Part shown: positions 22,273 through 51,156 of the stretch, one piece after another
How the letters are laid out: the number at the start of each line of letters is the position of its first letter
How positions within the stretch are numbered: position 1 is the stretch's first letter
Assembly (NCBI GenBank): GCA_037903355.1
Contig: JBAJFE010000048.1
Span: 1-64,000 of the forward strand
From: Trichuris trichiura
Taxonomy: Eukaryota > Nematoda > Enoplea > Trichinellida > Trichuridae
Length of the DNA stretch: 64,000 bases
Reading direction: 5' to 3'
The notes under the pieces: generated by a model
Seen by the model: only the letters and a program-made list of their open reading frames with translations
Told to the model about the DNA's origin: nothing
Database searches by the model: none
Position numbers and translations under genes: made by a program

Positions 22273-22470
22273 TTTCATGGTTTATGGTCTTCTACAGCTT
22301 TTCCCGTTTATCTGTTGTGCTTGTATCTGTAAATTAGACGAAACAACTGCTCTACCAACGGATGGATGAGCTCATCCATCCGTTGGTAGAGCAGTTGTTT
22401 CGTCTAATTTACAGATACAAGCACAACAGATAAACGGGAAAAGCCGTAGAAGACCATAAACCATGAAATC
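22273..22470. repeat. Near-perfect palindrome of two PLE termini
   Basis: The arms meet at 22371/22372 in the block ACCAACGGATGGATGAGC followed by its own complement. About 98 bp on each side are mirrored, out to ATTTCATGGTTTATGGTC. The same block occurs at 19351, 54553 and, diverged, at 32067, always in PLE-terminal surroundings. It is therefore a diagnostic PLE end sequence. Confidence 0.85.
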
Positions 22471-22498
22471 TCATCCCGTTACGAAGCACCCAGTGTTC

Positions 22499-22501
<3 letters not shown>

Positions 22502-22565
<64 letters not shown>

Positions 22566-22566
22566 G
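22502..22566. repeat. (TTA)n microsatellite
   Basis: About 21 TTA/ATT units next to the PLE palindrome. A shorter run lies at 22258-22275 on the other side. Confidence 0.97.
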
Positions 22567-22599
22567 CATATAGCAGCACTTAAACTACTCTTCCTTATC

Positions 22600-23950
22600 A
22601 CGTACGTTGGGTCTCCTGCGAATCAGGACGACACGGTGTGGGTGTGTCATTGTCTGTAGCGCGAGAAGTAGGTCGTTTGTCGCTCTCTCTCTAACTTGCG
22701 CTTCACGAGTAAACGTTCTTCACGTTGGCTGGCTCCCTCACGCGCGCCCAAGTTACAACAATTATTATTGTTGTTAATTTTTTTAAATTTCTTTGTACGG
22801 GTTTTCCGTTTTTTAAAAAATCCAGCGTACACGGTAATGAGCCCCGTTCTTCAAAAAAAAACTTATTAATAACCACAGCTTTCGGGCATCGTCTTTGCCC
22901 GTCTTCAGTGGTAAAAAAACGAGTCCACCACCCAGGTTGGTCGACTATTCAGCAAGCGCTCCCACTCAGCCAACCTGGTCAAAGGTAAGATCGGTTGGGT
23001 CCTACCGTGGACCGCGTTGATGTTCGCCTACAGCCATAGTCAGCCGTGCAAGAGCATAAGCGTCACTGCCGAACGTCCCGGGCGGCGACAAACGAACAAT
23101 AACAGCGGTGAGGTCTCTGCGTAACCCGTCACTTTCGCTGGTTTAAAGTGACTGAGACTAAAATCTTTTTTCTTAATCTTGATCATCTTTTTCTCTTCCC
23201 GATGTTGTCACAACACCACTTTTTATCCGCGGATAATGCTCAACGGTCCAAGGTGATTGACGTATAGAAACTGTGAGTATAACTGGCTCGGCTGAATAGG
23301 TTAGCATCTGTATGCGTTTTATTCTATTGCACAGCATCAATTGGAGATCTATTAAACGGCGAGATGCATAAAAATAACACCGTAAAATCATGCATGAGCT
23401 TTTGAGGGGCTATAATGGTTGCCGAAAAAGGTGTCAATTCTAGTCTAGTGCTTCTTCTTACAACAAACAAGCGGTGAGGGCGAACTCCGCGCTGGCTACC
23501 CCGCTCAACGTTTCTGGGCATTTTTCATCTCATTTTTCTGTGCCAACTCTCTCGATTCTTTCCCTTCGGCCAGAGTGCAAACTGCAACCAGCTTCATAGC
23601 TACTACTGCGTGAAGCCGGAATATCTTTACTCGCGAAGACATGTTAAGGCCACCTCCGGCACGGTTATAGCAAAGCGAATGAAAAGAGCTGAGCTCGACG
23701 CAAACGAATACAATTAGGCTCGATTCGTCGTATTTTGCTCCATAAGAGAATGCTGTCGACGCCTGGGTGAAAGGTAATATAAACGAGGAAACGCGCAAGC
23801 TGCGCCGGCAAGCATGAAGAAAGCATCGTCAAAGCAACGGAATCGGTTCTGTAATCAGGAATCTCCAATGCACGGTAATGAAAAACTTCGCTACGTTGAG
23901 TAATGAATGGCACATTGAAGCAATGACGGTTAACAGCTCCCAGCGACTGA
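22600..23950. other. Non-coding, one PLE-like mark only
   Basis: Apart from the hammerhead-like motif at 22880-22908 I see no conserved protein motif or repeat boundary. Short open frames on both strands have no family resemblance. Confidence 0.45.
22880..22908 (-). ncRNA. Hammerhead-like motif
   Basis: Minus strand: CTGAAGA, C, GGGC, loop, GCCC, GAAA. Core and stem are intact. Confidence 0.58.
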
Positions 23951-23961
23951 CACCGAGCAAA

Positions 23962-24173
23962 CTAAAGTGGTCAACTTACAGAGAGCAAACTAGCATTGCG
24001 TTCATATAGCATGTCACGGCTAAAGCGGTTAGCTACCCACTTACGGAGGTGGTCAACGTATAGGGGTTGTCTTTGCGCTTATTAACGTGCGGGCAAACCA
24101 ACTGGCCAAAATTCGGTCAACTTAGGGAGGCGGTCGACATAAGGGAGTGGTCAACTCTGGGGGTTCCACTGTA
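23962..24173 (-). mobile_element. MITE with CAGTGGAACCCCC-type end
   Basis: Read on the minus strand from 24173: CAGTGGAACCCCCAGAGTTG, then repeated GTTGACC-type blocks. It matches the MITE at 38755 (CAGTAGAACCTCC...). The left end near 23962 (AAAGTGGTCAACTTACAGAG) is less clear. Confidence 0.6.
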
Positions 24174-24314
24174 TATTACCTATACGTGAAAAACTGCTTC
24201 CGAAAATGCGGCGACAGTCTTACCATGCAAAACATTTTAGTACAAGGCAAAAGAGCAAGACAGATATTGAAAAAAGAAAATTTTATTGGGGCGCGCTCGA
24301 AGGAACAGCCCAAA

Positions 24315-41710
<17,396 letters not shown>

Positions 41711-43117
41711 TCCGTAGGATTGATTACAACTTGGAATGTTGGACGTTGGCTGTAGAAATTGGTTATCTTTACCACTCGGTGCTTCGGTTGGCTGTCAACC
41801 AAGCAAGTCCATTGCCTTGAAATTCTTTTCAATAGTCGGAGGAAGAGAATAGTTTTACAGAAACTGTTGTCCAGCACGAACGATTATTAAACACCCATGG
41901 AACTGTAAGTCAGACAATGTAAAGATAAAGAAACCCGGGGCAAATCCATGCGGCTAACACATTCAAAATGTAGAGTAAATGCTCACTGCCAACCTTATCA
42001 ACGTGCGACATGCGCAACGAGACTTACGTCTACCACTATTGTTCAGCTAAGCCAGTTCAGCAAAGCTATGTCAAAATGTATGCCTTTCTAGGTTTTTCCT
42101 GACATGTTCCCGTTCGTCCTAACTAACCAGTTAGTTACGTTCTGCGTTTTTTCCTAACAGTTGCTCATCCTTTTCTTGGTAGGTCAGTTGTTCTGGTACA
42201 ATGACAGAAGCTTGCTACGAGAAAGAACGGGAACAAGCCGGGAAAGACCTTGATATGGAGCACTTTTTTATTACAAGATATACATGCTTTTAAAAAAAGG
42301 AAGGATAAAAAATACATTTTTAAATAAAGTCTCTATATAAAACTAGGAAGAACATGAAAGCACTTTACACTCACCGAGCATAATTTACCGTATGACCGTA
42401 TACCTTACCGTATAACTACTGCCATACAAACTTGGAAAGCAATTAATGAGATTACGGTATTCCTAAAATTCCCTGCCATTGCCAGCTGGACTGTTTCGTA
42501 ATATAAGGGCGATTAAAAGTATTTGCTTATCACAGAAACATTTCAGTATGTCTTCGGTATTTTAGAATAGCATAATGTTTTAATGCCCTTGGTCGCATGA
42601 AAATACACCAAGTAACTTTAAAATGCATTTTTTAAAAATGGATGGATTATTATGAATAGAATGATTTTTCCAATTCTGCCATTGTTTTCCTGAAAAGCGG
42701 GCAAACATTGTCGCCGTAACGCAATGTACTCAATCTTACCTAAATTTTAGTAACTGCTCTTAGTATTTTAGTTCATTTATTTGGTGCGTTTAAGATAAAT
42801 TATCTCTGCACGGACGCATCTGCCTACCATAACATTTCACGACTTGTTACGTCGTTAGGAACGGGAACAAATCAAAAAGGTGAAAGGAGGTTCCCTTTGT
42901 AGAACCGTTTTCTGTTGACCACTGTCAGCGCGTTACTGATATGTCCAGAGGCTCGGCTCCTTCGAGCATCATGTGGTCTTATTACATTTCGCTTTAGTTT
43001 CCATCTTTTCGGGTACGTTAAAAGTTTTTTCGTCAAAGTCGTTTCTCCGTCTGCTTTCTGTTTATTTCTGCACGGCCAACCGTAGAAAGTGACGATTATC
43101 GTAATTTCAGCAAGCGT
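41711..43117. promoter_or_regulatory. Divergent intergenic region between the PDCD6-type and Ajuba-type genes
   Basis: 1.4 kb between the two opposed start codons, so it should hold both promoters. I see no clear TATA box, palindrome or transposon in it. A possible splice acceptor AATTTCAG ends at 43110, 7 bp before the Ajuba ATG, which hints at a 5' untranslated exon or a trans-splice site. Confidence 0.45.
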
Positions 43118-46100
43118 ATGGACGCAGAAGAGCTGATAAAACACGATCACGACACTAAACAATGGCTTGCTGACATAGAAAGCTTCCGACAACCTCCGCC
43201 CATGAAGAAACTAATGGATGACATGCGAGACGTTGCCAGTCTAGATGTACACTCGAAGAATATAGAAGATGACTTTCTTGCGAAGCTGCAAAAGTTTCAG
43301 TTGTCTGAGTCTCACCCGTATTCGGGGAATGACCGAGTGCAGACAGGCAAGCAGCTGGCGACAGTCGCTAAACTGAACGATTTGGGTATGCTTAGCTTAG
43401 CCAGTAGTTTCAAAAGAAAGGAAAAAATAAGCAAACATCAGGCAAAGGCTCTTCGCGAGGAGATCACGAAACTGACCCGTCCAACTAACCCTTTTAGTTC
43501 TTTGAGAAGTGATTCCAGCGGTTACGATAAAAATTCATCGTTCTGTACTTCTACGGAGCCGGACGATGAATCTACAACATCGAGAACTTCCTTCGATCAT
43601 GTAAAGTGTTCGAGTTGTTGTGTACACTTTGAATTTTCGAGAGAACAATGCACAAAGAGTGCCGCCGAATGCGCTCTTCTGCTTTCCAGTACTCGGTCAC
43701 AATCCCGACATGAGCCTACTCCTTGTTCAATACCAGCTACAGCTCCGATGGCAGAAAAAACTCGGTCGTCAGCCGGTGGGCATCAGACTAAAACGACTGA
43801 CAAGGAGATGAGCCCCATTATGGGGATTGCCAGCGATTTTTCTAACTCCCACACTTTGGCATCTCAAATCTCTCAAAGCGTAGCAGACATTCCGTGTTCT
43901 AAATATACTCAATGCCATTTGTGCTATATGCAAGACGGGTTAAAAGATGGCTTGCAACATGGATCACCCAAAAGAACACATGTTACTTTGTCTAGAGAAC
44001 ATATAGTTTCTCTGAACAAAAGAAAAGCTGCTGTACCGTCCCGTAAGTTGTGGTTATTCACTTTGTACAATCATACTATCCTGTGATCTTCTACAGCGAC
44101 ATTTAATGAGCCGCCCTGTTCGATTGGTGTTGACCACACTGCTGTCGGCGTTACGTCGCCATTGCTTGAAACAGACGACCTTAGGAATCGGCTGAAGAAA
44201 TGTTCGGCTAGAAGAGGAGAAATCGAAAAGAAAGTATCCAAGGGCAACACTGCTTACGGTAAGCATTGTTGGATCTTGGAGTAGAGAAAATCTGCACTTT
44301 TCTTTTTTTGTTGCAGTAATTAAGCACCTAATCGTTTTGTTTTGTTAAAGTTACTGATGGCGGATCTTTTTCTATCAGTGTTACATTGTTTTACTTTTGC
44401 TTGAATACGAAGTTGAGCGGCGTGCAGGTGAATTTTACTAAGGCTAAAAGTTTTGTTTATGCATACTTTAACAAAACCTTCCGGTTAGTTTCTGACAAAG
44501 GTTTCTCTTTGTTTGCTGAATTTTCAGGGCGTACCTGGCCCCATCACCGGCGCGTAATGATAAGCCTATGTGAACGTTAAGTTTTTGAGACGTGGTGCAG
44601 CTTAAAAATGGGAGGACGCGAGTTCTGACAAAATTTTCGTCCTTTCGAATTAATGTTTATTCTATCCTTAACGAAGCAAAAATAGTAGGATGAAATAAGT
44701 TAAATGAAGTTTTCTAAAAGTAATAATGAGTAAACAAATTAGTATACATAAAAAGAAATAGGAATGAAGAATTGTCTAGCTGATGAAATAGCAAAGATAA
44801 AACAAAAAAGGAACAAACTGTGAAGGATGTAAGCCCACTCGGTATTACGGCTGTTTCTATTTCACATTTCTTTAAATGTGATTTTATTGTTTCTGCCACG
44901 TGACTTCGGAATGAGTCGCACACCAGCAAGCTTCTGCTGTTACCATGCCCAAGCCTTTTTCTCGAGATGTTGTCAATCTACAATCTCAAACCCTGTTCAT
45001 CCATCCAGCCGTTCTCATGAAAGTGAACAAAGGCGCTAGGAGGAAAATCTTCCTTTGGCTTCCCTTTTCTCTTAAATATGACCATGGGCTTCAGCTTCAT
45101 TCCATTAGCCAGGCAGGACAGCACCACCGTGAAGTGAGTTCTTTCATGGCCGGTACTCTTCATTACCACAAACTTTGTGCCTTTACTTTCCACTGTTCTA
45201 TTGCCAATCATATGGAAACATATTGGCGTTTCATCCATATTACTGATCTCTCCCAACAAAAACTCATTCTTCCTTCTCAGATTACTGACATGCCTGGGAA
45301 TACAATTCCATGAGATAGAGTACAGTTTCATCTCTTCTACGAAATACGGCTTCGACTTTTGCTTATTTCGGGATGGCACGCTACGCTTCTTCAAAAAAGA
45401 GACGTGTAAACTTACCGCCGGAAATCACGCAGCTTATCCTCCAAATCCACAAGCATTTTCTGCGCAATTTTTGTTTTCTGTCTCAGGACGAGGTCCTTCC
45501 TTTTTATGAAACGGCTGCAGCATCCATGCGTTGCAGTAAAGCCGTAGGATAAGTGTGGGTTGTAACGGGCCCAGTTCATGGCTTTATCTTTCATGTCTGA
45601 TCTTGTGACGATACGGCCGCTCTGTCGCTGTTCTCTTACCCATTGTGCCAAACTGTTCTTTAGTTCCGGCCACTAGGCGGTGCCTGAGCGTCTTGCGTGT
45701 TGTTTCTTCAGCATCTTCTTCAGGGTCTCTTTCTGTTTCCTCCAATCTATTACCATCTTCCACGTAACGCCATACTTCCTGGCCGCCTGTGCGTTGTTGC
45801 TTTCTTTTGCCATCTTGACGAATTCTAACTTGAATCCGGCTTTGTAGCTTCTCCTCGTCATAGCTCGCGTGCAGAATGCACTAAATAAAGCTGAAAAATT
45901 CTGAAAAATTTTCAACTGCCGATATAACGTTTTGTTCTCTTGCACTGTTCACATGGTAACTTAATTTAAGGAAAAGCTCAACCAAAGATATTTCGTGGTG
46001 ATCCTTTGTTTTTCCATACTGGAAGAAAACCGCCTGTTATAGGACACTTTAATATGCTATTACAAAATGTTTTCACAGAAACGCAGGTATTGCTACCGTT

Positions 46101-48714
46101 TGGGGATAGGGCTTTTTTGACAGGCGTACAAACGCAGTTCTGGTTTTGACGTCTTTCTTTGCAATGTTATGTGAAATGATTATGAATTGTGGCAGTGTCT
46201 CAAGTTGGAAATTTTAAACAAGAAAGTAACTGTTGAAAGGTGCAACTGTGATTCAACAATTTATGAAAGCAGAGAATAAATTGAAAAATAACTTTAAAAA
46301 TGCAGAAGAAAATGCAGTAACATAAATGGTTGAGAAGATGAATAAAGTCTAGCTGCAGCTCGAAGTCAGCTCATATAGCTCTGAGGAGACAGAGCAGCCC
46401 TCGAGTAGCATCTGTCAAAAAAGTGGTACCTTTCTACAGTGGCAATCCATACATTTCTTGAAAACAAATATATGTGTGCGTTGTGACGAAGTACGAAATT
46501 AGTGGAAACCATTGCAAAATGCTATATCTTCACAATGACCTTACTTTCTCGACGACTGGCAACAGTAAAGTAACGCTTTTAACTTAATAGCTTTCAGAAC
46601 TTTTTACGTTCCATCTTCAGAGAACAACATTAGTGTATACCGACATAGAAATTTTATTTTACCAATAATCGGTAGCTTTTAAGAAGGCAAGAAGGAACGG
46701 ATGAATTACTAATAATTGTGTAACATGCGGGCTGTTTATCATTTTAACGGCCGTCCTTTCAGTCAGCATTGCTGCAGTAGTTCTGAGCTTTTCCACTTCA
46801 GACAGTTTGCTTAATTTCTAACTTCCTGCTTCGTAGCTCGCAAGTGTGACGGTTTCAACAGTTTGGACAAGCGAAAGACTATTCAATGCCATATTGACGG
46901 TAACTATTAGTTTTCTAGATTTTAAAAGATTAAAGAGCAACATTGGCCATGTCCATGCTGATTTGGGTACTCTCACTTTCAGCGATGATACCATTTATTT
47001 GATGTAAACGGCAATAACAAGAAAAAAAATATGCATGAGCGTATATGAATATATTCTGTACAACGGTGAGGCACGGAAAGATGTTGACAGAACGTAGAAC
47101 GGGAACGAGCACGCCGTCGGCTGAATGAGAAGACAGGAGCATCCACTCGGGAAGATACCGAAAGAAGAGCTAATGCGCACCGAAACTGTTGGCTTAAATA
47201 ACGGTGCGGGTAAACGGAAAAAGGGACCACCCGTGCGGGAAAGGAGTTTAGCTGAAAGGTCCCCTCACCTAGACGCCAATCAAACTGACGGTTTAGCAAT
47301 TGAAGAAACGGAGAGTGCAGTCCTCTTGCGCAGCTAATCACCTTGAATAACCTATTTATAAAGCAATGAGCCCTGTGCAACGTAAGCAGTTGTCAAGCTT
47401 GGCCTTCAGGCAGCTATGCTGCAGTGAAGGCGTGAGCTACCCCTGACATACTCTGTTCACCGAACCATGTCTGGTAAAAACGAATACGGTATAATTATGA
47501 AGTTAAATGAAGGGAAAATAAAAGGAAGTTAAATCTTAATTACAGATATGCATAGACGGTCAAACAACCACAGTCCAAATGATTTAGTTCACTTTAGTGG
47601 CAGCTTGATGAAACTGTATGCTATTTAGTGCCTGATCTGCTTTCTTTGATTTCTATCATATGCTGCGCGCACAAAGAGTTACTGAAGTTGGAATTGTGCA
47701 TGTATTGCCACTTATTATTGATGATTGTGACTTAATGGTAAATTGTTGACCATTTTTAAGGCCACTGTGCATTGTGTCATGGAGAGTTCAGCCGTTTAAG
47801 CGATGCTGTTAAAGCTCACGGTTACTTGTTCCACCGTGAGTGTTTCATCTCTCACAATCATGGTGGGCATAGAAATAATTCATTCAGCCTTAATGTTCCG
47901 TAAACTTTACTTTCAGGCAGCTCCTTGCATGGAGAAACCTTTTATGAATCAGACTTGGGCTTTTGTTGCAAAGAAGATGATATGGTTTGTTTATTCGTTT
48001 TATTCTTCGTTTATTTTCTCTTCCTAGTATCCTGGTTACCGAGAATTCGCCGAGAAGTGTCATAGCTGTGGAAATTTAATCCTGGCGATGGTACTTCGTC
48101 TTCTCGATAGCTGTTTCGAAGAGAACGTTTTGTGCTCTTTAGCTACTTCAAGCTGGGGGGAAGTGTTTCCATCCTCAGTGTTTTCGTTGTTGCAAGTGTA
48201 AAGTTTGCTTGGACGGGGTTCCATTCACGGTGGACAATCAGGGCCGATTCTTTTGCGTGCAAGATTACCACACATTGTTCGCTCCTAATTGCGCAAAATG
48301 CCGAGCCCCAATCACACCAGTTCCAGTAAGATTAGATGTGCTGTGTGCTTCCATTTGTAAATGAATCGTTATGCAGGGTGCTGAAGAAACTGTACGAGTT
48401 GTTGCTATGCAGCGAGACTACCATATCGATTGTTACGTCTGCGAAGTACGTAATATTTTGGCTTCAAAGATCTGTCGTTTACATATCGTTGTATGGGAAC
48501 TCAGCATCTATTATTACATGCCTACATATCACCGTTATCTCACATTGCAAGTTGAGTTCCCAACGAAATATTTTTTATTTAGGGTTGCGGCGTGCAGCTT
48601 ACAGACGAGCCAGGCAAACGCTGCTATCCTTTGGAAGAACATTTGCTTTGTCGCTCTTGCAACTTTTGTTGGACACTTACCGGTGGCACTGTTAATCCCA
48701 TTACGGACGTATAG
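43118..48714 (+). CDS. Ajuba/LIMD1-type triple-LIM protein (eight exons)
   Basis: An adaptor of the Ajuba family, which acts at cell junctions and in Hippo signalling. I read the exons as 43118-44042, 44097-44258, 47761-47862, 47917-47984, 48028-48090, 48143-48325, 48377-48445 and 48583-48714, all GT/AG, phases matching, about 567 residues. The N-terminal 360 residues are unstructured and Ser-rich, with cysteine clusters. Three LIM domains end the protein: LIM1 (HCALCHGEF...), LIM2 (KCHSCGNLIL...FRCCKCKVCLDGVPFTVD) and LIM3 (NCAKCRAPITPV...DYHIDCYVCEGCGVQL, ending LEEHLLCRSCNFCW). AEETVRVVAMQRDYH is the Ajuba-type LIM3 signature. In LIM1 the CxxC pair of the second finger is replaced (CFISHNHG). 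Intron 2 (3.5 kb) holds a pogo remnant; the others are 43-137 bp. Confidence 0.92.
44890..45960 (-). mobile_element. pogo-type DNA transposon remnant in an Ajuba intron
   Basis: A minus-strand transposase remnant occupies most of this interval; terminal repeats were not resolved. It lies in intron 2 of the LIM gene, opposite to the host strand. It differs in sequence from the Tigger copies at 5.1 and 9.9 kb. Confidence 0.75.
44978..45945 (-). pseudogene. pogo-type transposase, frameshifted
   Basis: Minus strand, from about 45880. The first helix-turn-helix is MTRRSYKAGFKLEFVKMAKE with AARKYGVTWKMVIDWRKQK. The second DNA-binding CENP-B-like region at 45651-45412 has WVREQRQSGRIVTRSDMKDK, MNWARYNPH and GFTATHGCCSRFIKRKDL. 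The first part of the catalytic domain, 45394-44978, has the aspartate in ISNMDETPICFHM, then VVLSCLANGMKLKPMVIFKR. The remaining catalytic part is missing. A stop and shifts at 45672 and 45400 separate the pieces. Confidence 0.8.
45961..47760. other. Rest of Ajuba intron 2
   Basis: AT-rich and without gene signal. It contains one hammerhead-like motif at 46592. Open frames near 47.0-47.3 kb have no recognised domain and lie within the intron. Confidence 0.45.
46592..46620 (-). ncRNA. Hammerhead-like motif in an intron
   Basis: Minus strand: CTGAAGA, T, GGAAC, loop, GTTCT, GAAA. The core is intact with one G-T pair at the stem base. It is antisense to the host gene. Confidence 0.55.
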
Positions 48715-49090
48715 AATAATTGTTTGTAATATGTTGCTGCTCCAGAAGAAAGCGTTTGATTTGAATAAGATTGTTATACCTTCACCTATTCCTATTCGCT
48801 ATTTAGTGTCAAATGTAACTAGAAATGATCGAAAGTGGGTTAGCTAGTGCTGCGCTTGACTCTCTTCAGATAATGCGACAGCTACCAAATTTGCACATGC
48901 GTTTCTGCTTCACTTCTGGCTCTTTATGCAACATCGCAAGACGTTTTTTATTTACTCAACGTTTGCTTCTCGCTTATTCCTCATTATTACTGTTAGTTCG
49001 ATTCTTCATACTCTCGATACCGTTTGCAAAATGTTAATGTCACAACCTCCTATGATTTATGCTGTCAATCTTTTTTGTACCTAGGTAACC
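48715..49090. other. 3' flank of the LIM gene
   Basis: Probably includes the 3' untranslated region. No clear AATAAA was pinned down; no other gene signal. Confidence 0.4.
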
Positions 49091-49091
49091 T

Positions 49092-50950
49092 CCCTTGTAT
49101 CCTCCGGTCCCCTGGTCTGCAATGAAAAGTAGCGAAATCTATTTGGTCAAGTATTTCACGGGCTTCGACACGGCTCCTGACGAATGGAGGGGCTCCACGC
49201 GACTGCGAACCCATCCCCGGTCTCCCGACGGCTCTTCAGCGAACGGACCCTTCAAAATGACAAATTCGAAGTCCACACAGCAAACCAACAGAGAGCAGCT
49301 GTAGATTTTGTAAAAACTTAAAATTTTCTGCAAGCCAATAGTCTTGCTTAACTTTCCTAATTGCACGCGGAAAGTACCAATGCCGGCACTATTCCGCACG
49401 AATGGAAGTGCTCCATGCGTTTGCAGAGTCCTCCGCGATCTACGAGCGGCTCCTGCGCGGAAGACGCGCCCTACAAATTGACAACCCCAATGTTTACGAA
49501 AGGAATCAACCGGAAGCAGGTCCAGAGTTTGTAAAATGTTAGAGTTTTTCTCAAAGGAATTGTTTTACTTAGCTCTTCTGAGTGAACGCAGAAACTACCA
49601 CCTCGGGCACGGTTCATGAGCAATAGAGGGACTCACGGGGCTTGTGGACTTTTCCGCGATGTCTGGTGGGCTAATAGAAGGAAAATGGACCCTACAAAAT
49701 GGTAAAGCCGAACAGTACGAAGGGAGTGAACCGCCGGCAGGTGCTTATTTTCTAAAAATTTAAAATGTTCTTCAAAAATACTCTTTAACTTAGCTTTTCT
49801 AATCGGACACAGAAAATACCAGCCCAAGGCACCCCTCGTGACCAACATAGGGGCACACTGGGCTTCTAGTCCAGCTGTTGCTACGTGGAAAACGGACAAA
49901 GCAGAACGCCAAAGTCGAAGTCTAAGAAGGAAATGCACCGGGAGCAGCCATAGATTTTCTAAAAGCTTAAAATGTTTTTCAAAACAACTGTTTTACTTAA
50001 CTTTTCTAATCAGACCGCAAAAGCACCGGCGTCGGCATGGTTCCTGCCGTGCGCAGGTGCTCCAGGGCTTGTGGACCCTTTCGCGGTCTCAGGGCGCCTC
50101 TTGCGCAAAGACGGATCCTATAAAAGGACGAAGTCGAAGTATACGCAGGAAACGAACCGGGAGCAGGTCTAGATATTCCAAAGCCTTAAAGTTTTCTTCA
50201 AAAGAATTTTTTACTTGACTCTTTTTACCGGACCACGAAAAGAGGGGCGGTGGCACGGTTCCTTACAGGTGGAGGTGTTCCATGCGCTGGTAGACGCTCC
50301 CGCGGCCTGCGGGTGGCACCTCCGCGGAAAGTAGACCCAACAAAGTGATAACGGCGAAGTATACCGGGCAAGTAAACCGGAAGCAGCATCAGATTTTGTA
50401 AAAGCTTCAAATGTTCTTGAAAAATATTGTTTTACTTAACTCTTCTAATCGGACGCTCAAAATGCCGGTGCCCTCACGGTTCATGACGAACAGAGCGGCT
50501 GCACGGACTTGTGGACCCCTCGGCAGTCTCCAAGAGGTTACTTTGTAGAAGATGGATCCTGCAAAATGACAAAGTCCAGTATGCGTAGGAAACCAACAGG
50601 GAGGAGGTCTAGAGCTTGTAAAAACTCAAAAGCTTTTAGAAACCAATTGTTTTACTTAACTTTTCTAATCGAACCCCTAATAAATTAGCGCCGACATGGC
50701 TCCTCACGACAGGAAATCCTCCACGCGCTTGTGAACCCTGCTACGGGCTCCAGGTGGCTTCTGTGCGGAAAACGGCACTATGAAAAAACAAAGTCGAAGT
50801 ATACGAAGGAAATGAACGAGGAGCAGGTGCAGATTTTCTAAAACCTTAGAATTTTCTTCAAGAATATTGTTTTACTTAACTCTTCTGATCGGACGCTGAA
50901 AATACCGGTGCCGGCAGGTTCTCTGACGAATCGAGCGACTCCACGAAGTC
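49092..50950. repeat. Satellite-like tandem array, about 220-bp unit
   Basis: The block TTTTACTTAACTCTTCTAAT, or a close variant, recurs near 49343, 49563, 49782, 49991, 50210, 50430, 50650 and 50870, giving spacings of about 209-221 bp. Each unit also has a GGAGCAGGTCTAGATTTTGT-like part and a purine/pyrimidine-balanced GC-rich part ending GTGGACCC. Units differ by roughly 15-25%. Short open frames repeat because the unit repeats; they are not genes. Confidence 0.92.
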
Positions 50951-51041
50951 CATGTCCATCGTCCATGTTTCCTGCGAATCCGTTAGTGTGTTTTCTTCAG
51001 CTGCATCACTAACCCTTGCTGAATTTTTGTTTAGCATTCTT

Positions 51042-51156
51042 GCATCGGGTCATTCGCTGACATTTGCTCTTGGACATGGGAAACATTGCCTTCTGCTGTT
51101 CAGCAATAAGATGTTTCCCATCTCCAAGAGCAAATGTCGGCGAATGACCCGATGCG
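51042..51156. repeat. Long hairpin immediately after the satellite
   Basis: CATCGGGTCATTCGCTGACA (51044) and onward is mirrored to TGTCGGCGAATGACCCGATG (51154). Arms of about 54 bp, loop around CTGTTCAG (51097), with one or two mismatches. Confidence 0.88.

Noticed and set aside
46979..47380. Frames of 60-133 codons on both strands
   Set aside because: They lie within the long intron of the LIM gene, overlap each other and show no domain or splice context.
47835..47916. Alternative donor GTGAGT for the LIM1 exon
   Set aside because: Using it would remove nine residues that align exactly with Ajuba LIM1; the donor at 47863 keeps length and phase. It is mentioned as a possibility in the LIM1 finding.
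49095..50410. Several short frames sharing similar ends
   Set aside because: They repeat with the 220-bp satellite unit and change frame from unit to unit.
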